NCBI RefSeq assembly: GCF_000527155.1
Contig: NZ_AZUQ01000001.1
Coordinates: 483,891 to 547,890 of the forward strand
Direction of reading: 5' to 3'
Source of the DNA: Haloglycomyces albus DSM 45210
Lineage (GTDB): Bacteria; Actinomycetota; Actinomycetes; Mycobacteriales; Micromonosporaceae
Length of the DNA: 64,000 bases
Shown: one piece after another, positions 61,534-64,000 of the stretch
Position numbering within the stretch: the first letter of the stretch is position 1
How the letters are laid out: every line of letters starts with the position of its first letter
Made by a program: the position numbers and the translations under genes
Notes under the pieces: generated by a model
Seen by the model: only the letters and a program-made list of their open reading frames with translations
The model's database searches: none
What the model was told of the DNA's origin: nothing

Positions 61534-62183
61534 GCACCACAGACGAAAACATCGCGGTCGCGGACTACGACGAGATCCTCGCCGGATCGTTCCGATCCTG
61601 GTACTCCGAGCGGCGCGACTCCTGGAGCCACGACGAGCAGAGCCGCAGGCTTCCGCTCATGCTGCACGACGCCCTCGCCTCACCGTCGCGAGTGCTGGAC
61701 GTCGGAGCAGGGCGCGGCCTCGACACGGAGATCCTTCTGCGGCACGGCCACACGGTCACCGGCATCGACCTGGTGGACCTCCCCGACTGGAAAGATCTTG
61801 CCCGGTCGTGGGGCACGAAGGTCGAGTTCGTCTGCGCCGACGTGGCCGCGGCCGACCTCCCCGGGGCGTACGACGCCGTCCTCGACAACGGTTCCTTCCA
61901 CCATCAGCACCCTGACCGCTACGAGAGCTACCTGGGACGACTCCACGGACTCCTAAAGCCCGGGGGCCTCTTGGCCATCTGCCTATTCCTCCGTGCCGAC
62001 GATGCCGGGCCCGGCATGCTCCACACCGCACCCGACGGTCGATTCTCCCGCGAGTTCACCGCCGAAGAAGCCGACGATACTCTGCGCACCAATGGATTCG
62101 AACCGATCGGTTCGGCCGTGCTGCCCCGGCACCGGCCGCAGTGGCGCTATCTGCACCTCATCTGCCGGACGACGGAAGGGTGA
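61530..62183 (+). CDS. class I SAM-dependent methyltransferase
   Basis: 217 residues. SAM motif I VLDVGAGRGLDTE (55-67), motif II/acidic TVTGIDLVDL, then YDAVLDNGSFHHQHPDRYES and LKPGGLLAICLFL. Possible N- or O-methylation of the pathway product; toxoflavin clusters need the ToxA methyltransferase, but homology to ToxA cannot be judged here. Its TGA overlaps a GTG of the next gene, though GTG 62186 has the better ribosome site. Confidence 0.82.
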   Translation: MSTTDENIAVADYDEILAGSFRSWYSERRDSWSHDEQSRRLPLMLHDALASPSRVLDVGAGRGLDTEILLRHGHTVTGIDLVDLPDWKDLARSWGTKVEFVCADVAAADLPGAYDAVLDNGSFHHQHPDRYESYLGRLHGLLKPGGLLAICLFLRADDAGPGMLHTAPDGRFSREFTAEEADDTLRTNGFEPIGSAVLPRHRPQWRYLHLICRTTEG

Positions 62184-62185
62184 CC

Positions 62186-63427
62186 GTGGCACATATCGTC
62201 ATCGCCGAGTCGCCGTCCTTCGATCCCTTCGGTCTCGCGGCGACCGCGAAACGGCTCGGCCACGAGGTCACCGTCGCCGTCGGTTCCCTCGACCCTTATC
62301 GACCGGAACGGCACCAGTCCGTCCTAGACCAGGTGGACCACGTCCTGACAGGAGTCGAGACCGCCGATGGGAGCGCGCTGGCGAAGACCGTGCGCGGCAT
62401 TCCGGGGGCGCGACCAGCGGACGGCATCGTCACGCTCAGCTCGGCGCACGCCGAAGCGGTGGCTCACGCCGCCGCCGAACTTGGGCTCCCGGGCGAAGAC
62501 CCCACGGCCGTGAACCGAGCCCACAACAAGGAGGCCATGCGCCGCCGGCTGGAAGACGCGGGGATTCACCAGCCGCTTTTCGCCGCCGCCTCCACCGCGA
62601 ACGGTGCCGTGTCGGCAGCCGAGGGCCTGGGTTTTCCCGTCGTCATCAAACCCGTTGACGGCTACGGCAACCGTGGAGTGGGAATCGCTCATCACGCCGA
62701 GGAGACCCGAAACCTGGCCTCCGCGGCCCTCGCGGTATCCGACGACGGGCGATCGGCCCGCACCGCGACAAGGGTGCTTGTCGAGCAATACGTGCCAGGG
62801 CCCATCGTCAGCTGCGAGATGTACGTCTGTGACGGAGTGGCTCACGTCTTCGGCTGCGCCGACCGGATCACCGCTCCCCCACCGCACCCGGTGGAACTGG
62901 GCGGCACGTTCCCCGCCCGGCTGGCACCGCCCGTGGCCGACAAGATCGCCGAAGCCGCGATGACCGCCGTACAGGCCGTGGGGCTGCGCCGTTCTCACCT
63001 GCACGTGGAGCTCGTCCTTAGCGAGGACGGTCCACAGATCATCGAGATCAACCCACGGCTCGTCGGAGGTCCGGTGCCTCGCGAGATGAGCCTCGTCCTC
63101 GACGCCGACGTCCACGACGGCGTCGTCGCGATGGCGCTCGGCGACACTCCCGAACCTCTCACCCCCAGCCGGTTCGCCTGCCTGCGCAGCATAGTGGCCC
63201 CGACAGCCGGTGTACTCACCGCCGTGGACACCACCGAGGCCCGCCACCTCCCGGGCGTCCACGACATCGTCCTCGACGCCGACGTCGGCGCACCTGTGAG
63301 CGGACCACGCTCCAACAGCGACCGCGTCGGCTTCATCTACACCGTTTCCGAGTCCTCCGATGGGGCCGCCCGGGCCGCGGACGAGGCCGCGCGCCTTGTC
63401 CGCGTTGCCGTCCATCCCGCCACCTGA
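62186..63427 (+). CDS. ATP-grasp ligase 1
   Basis: 413 residues from GTG 62186 (GGAAGGG five bases upstream). ATP-grasp core: GFPVVIKPVDGYGNRGVGIA, VLVEQYVPGPIVSCEMYVCD and IIEINPRLVGGPVP, with the metal-binding E/N residues. A C-terminal extension of about 90 residues follows. It should ligate a carboxylate to an amine via acyl phosphate, as in dipeptide ligases (BacD type). Makes an amino-acid conjugate in this cluster. Confidence 0.85.
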   Translation: MAHIVIAESPSFDPFGLAATAKRLGHEVTVAVGSLDPYRPERHQSVLDQVDHVLTGVETADGSALAKTVRGIPGARPADGIVTLSSAHAEAVAHAAAELGLPGEDPTAVNRAHNKEAMRRRLEDAGIHQPLFAAASTANGAVSAAEGLGFPVVIKPVDGYGNRGVGIAHHAEETRNLASAALAVSDDGRSARTATRVLVEQYVPGPIVSCEMYVCDGVAHVFGCADRITAPPPHPVELGGTFPARLAPPVADKIAEAAMTAVQAVGLRRSHLHVELVLSEDGPQIIEINPRLVGGPVPREMSLVLDADVHDGVVAMALGDTPEPLTPSRFACLRSIVAPTAGVLTAVDTTEARHLPGVHDIVLDADVGAPVSGPRSNSDRVGFIYTVSESSDGAARAADEAARLVRVAVHPAT

Positions 63428-63448
63428 CCTCCGAAAGGAGAAGCTGCA

Positions 63449-64000
63449 GTGTCCAACGTCGAGAACGTTCCACCCGGTCGAGGCCGAGGTCCGCACCTAC
63501 TCGCTCTGGCCGGAGCCGGAGGCCACCCCCTACCGGGGACCTTCGACTCGGCCGAGGCCGTCACCGGGCGACTCAGCGTCGTCTACATCCACTCGTGGGG
63601 CCCGGTCGACACCGAGTCCATGAAGGCCACCTGGTCCGAACGATTCGAGGGAACCTGGACCGACTGCGGCACCGTCGAGGAGCTGTACGAGGCAGTCCGC
63701 ACCGCACACCGCATCGAACCGCTGGACGGTATCGCCGCGTTCTCCGAACTGCTCATCCAGCCACAGGCCGATCTGGCCGCCGAGTTCGGGCTGCCCGGAA
63801 ACCCGCCCGAAGCCGTCCGAATCGCGCAGAACAAACTCCTCCAGCGTCGCACGCTCATCGATTCCGGTGTGCTCGATATGCGCTGCCACCCGATCGCGGG
63901 ACCGGACGACCTCGAGACGGCCGCCGCGCAGGTCGGATTCCCGGCCGTCTTCAAACCGGTCAACGGAGCGGCCAGCTTCAGTGTCCGAAAAGTCCGCGAC
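63449..64000 (+). CDS. ATP-grasp ligase 2, N-terminal part (gene continues past the window end)
   Basis: 184 visible residues from GTG 63449 (AAAGGAG eight bases upstream). It has the pre-grasp layout of its neighbour, with NKLLQRRTLIDSGV and VGFPAVFKPVNGAASFSV, the first ATP-binding strand, at the window edge. It starts 21 bp after ligase 1. Two different ligases in a row imply two successive amide bonds or two alternative substrates. Confidence 0.8.
   Translation, partial: MSNVENVPPGRGRGPHLLALAGAGGHPLPGTFDSAEAVTGRLSVVYIHSWGPVDTESMKATWSERFEGTWTDCGTVEELYEAVRTAHRIEPLDGIAAFSELLIQPQADLAAEFGLPGNPPEAVRIAQNKLLQRRTLIDSGVLDMRCHPIAGPDDLETAAAQVGFPAVFKPVNGAASFSVRKVRD

Overview
The window is high-GC chromosomal DNA from a mycothiol-producing actinobacterium. 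It opens with the 5' end of a mycothione reductase gene. Leaderless genes, GTG/TTG starts, LPXTG-anchored surface proteins and FCD-type GntR control are frequent. A Glycomycetaceae-like organism is possible, but that is only an impression from gene style. No rRNA, tRNA or CRISPR array was seen.

Region 1 (1-13.4 kb) is ordinary chromosome: a GH15 glucoamylase-type hydrolase, an MHYT sensor protein, a two-component pair, an FtsX-type permease without its ATPase, regulator/SDR and regulator/MFS pairs, and a GNAT acetyltransferase. The MFS gene has a strong leaderless promoter, but its N-terminus appears frameshifted.

Region 2 (13.4-38.3 kb) is an accessory island, more AT-rich in places and full of decay. 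It holds immunity-type genes (SUKH-3, DUF6928), a decaying Rhs/HINT toxin tip, two LPXTG paralogs with conserved leaders and terminators, and an undescribed three-gene set around a His/Gln/Thr-rich membrane-anchored protein. It also holds a Stealth sugar-phosphate transferase, a solitary MrcB_N-nuclease fusion, two identical 1103-bp IS630 copies in opposite orientation (one nested in an older IS630), a Tat-exported SDR next to a two-component system, and a broken TnpB.

Region 3 (38.4-44.7 kb) carries a large GT4 glycosyltransferase, a TetR/EamA pair with a clear palindromic operator, and a second EamA exporter divergent from a LysR regulator.

Region 4 (45.1-54.3 kb) is a catabolic regulon: DUF3830 protein, class III aminotransferase, semialdehyde dehydrogenase, tartrate/malate-type dehydrogenase, two maleate-isomerase-like proteins, D-2-hydroxyacid dehydrogenase, amidase and a GntR/FCD regulator. 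Three copies of the palindrome ATTGTyGACAAT sit in its three promoter regions. The substrate is unknown; an amide or N-heterocycle degraded to a C4 acid is a reasonable guess.

Region 5 (54.7 kb to the end) is the most interesting part. A five-gene, translationally coupled minus-strand operon encodes a WD40 protein, GTP cyclohydrolase II, an FGE-like protein lacking the usual cysteines, a 2OG-Fe(II) oxygenase of the isopenicillin N synthase family and a flavin-reductase-like protein. The first three match the ToxC/ToxB/ToxD set of toxoflavin (7-azapteridine) biosynthesis. A divergent operon encodes a PLP enzyme of the cysteine synthase fold, a SAM methyltransferase and two ATP-grasp ligases, the second cut by the window edge. 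A VOC-family gene beside it could give self-protection. Together they look like a hybrid azapteridine/amino-acid-ligase natural product cluster.
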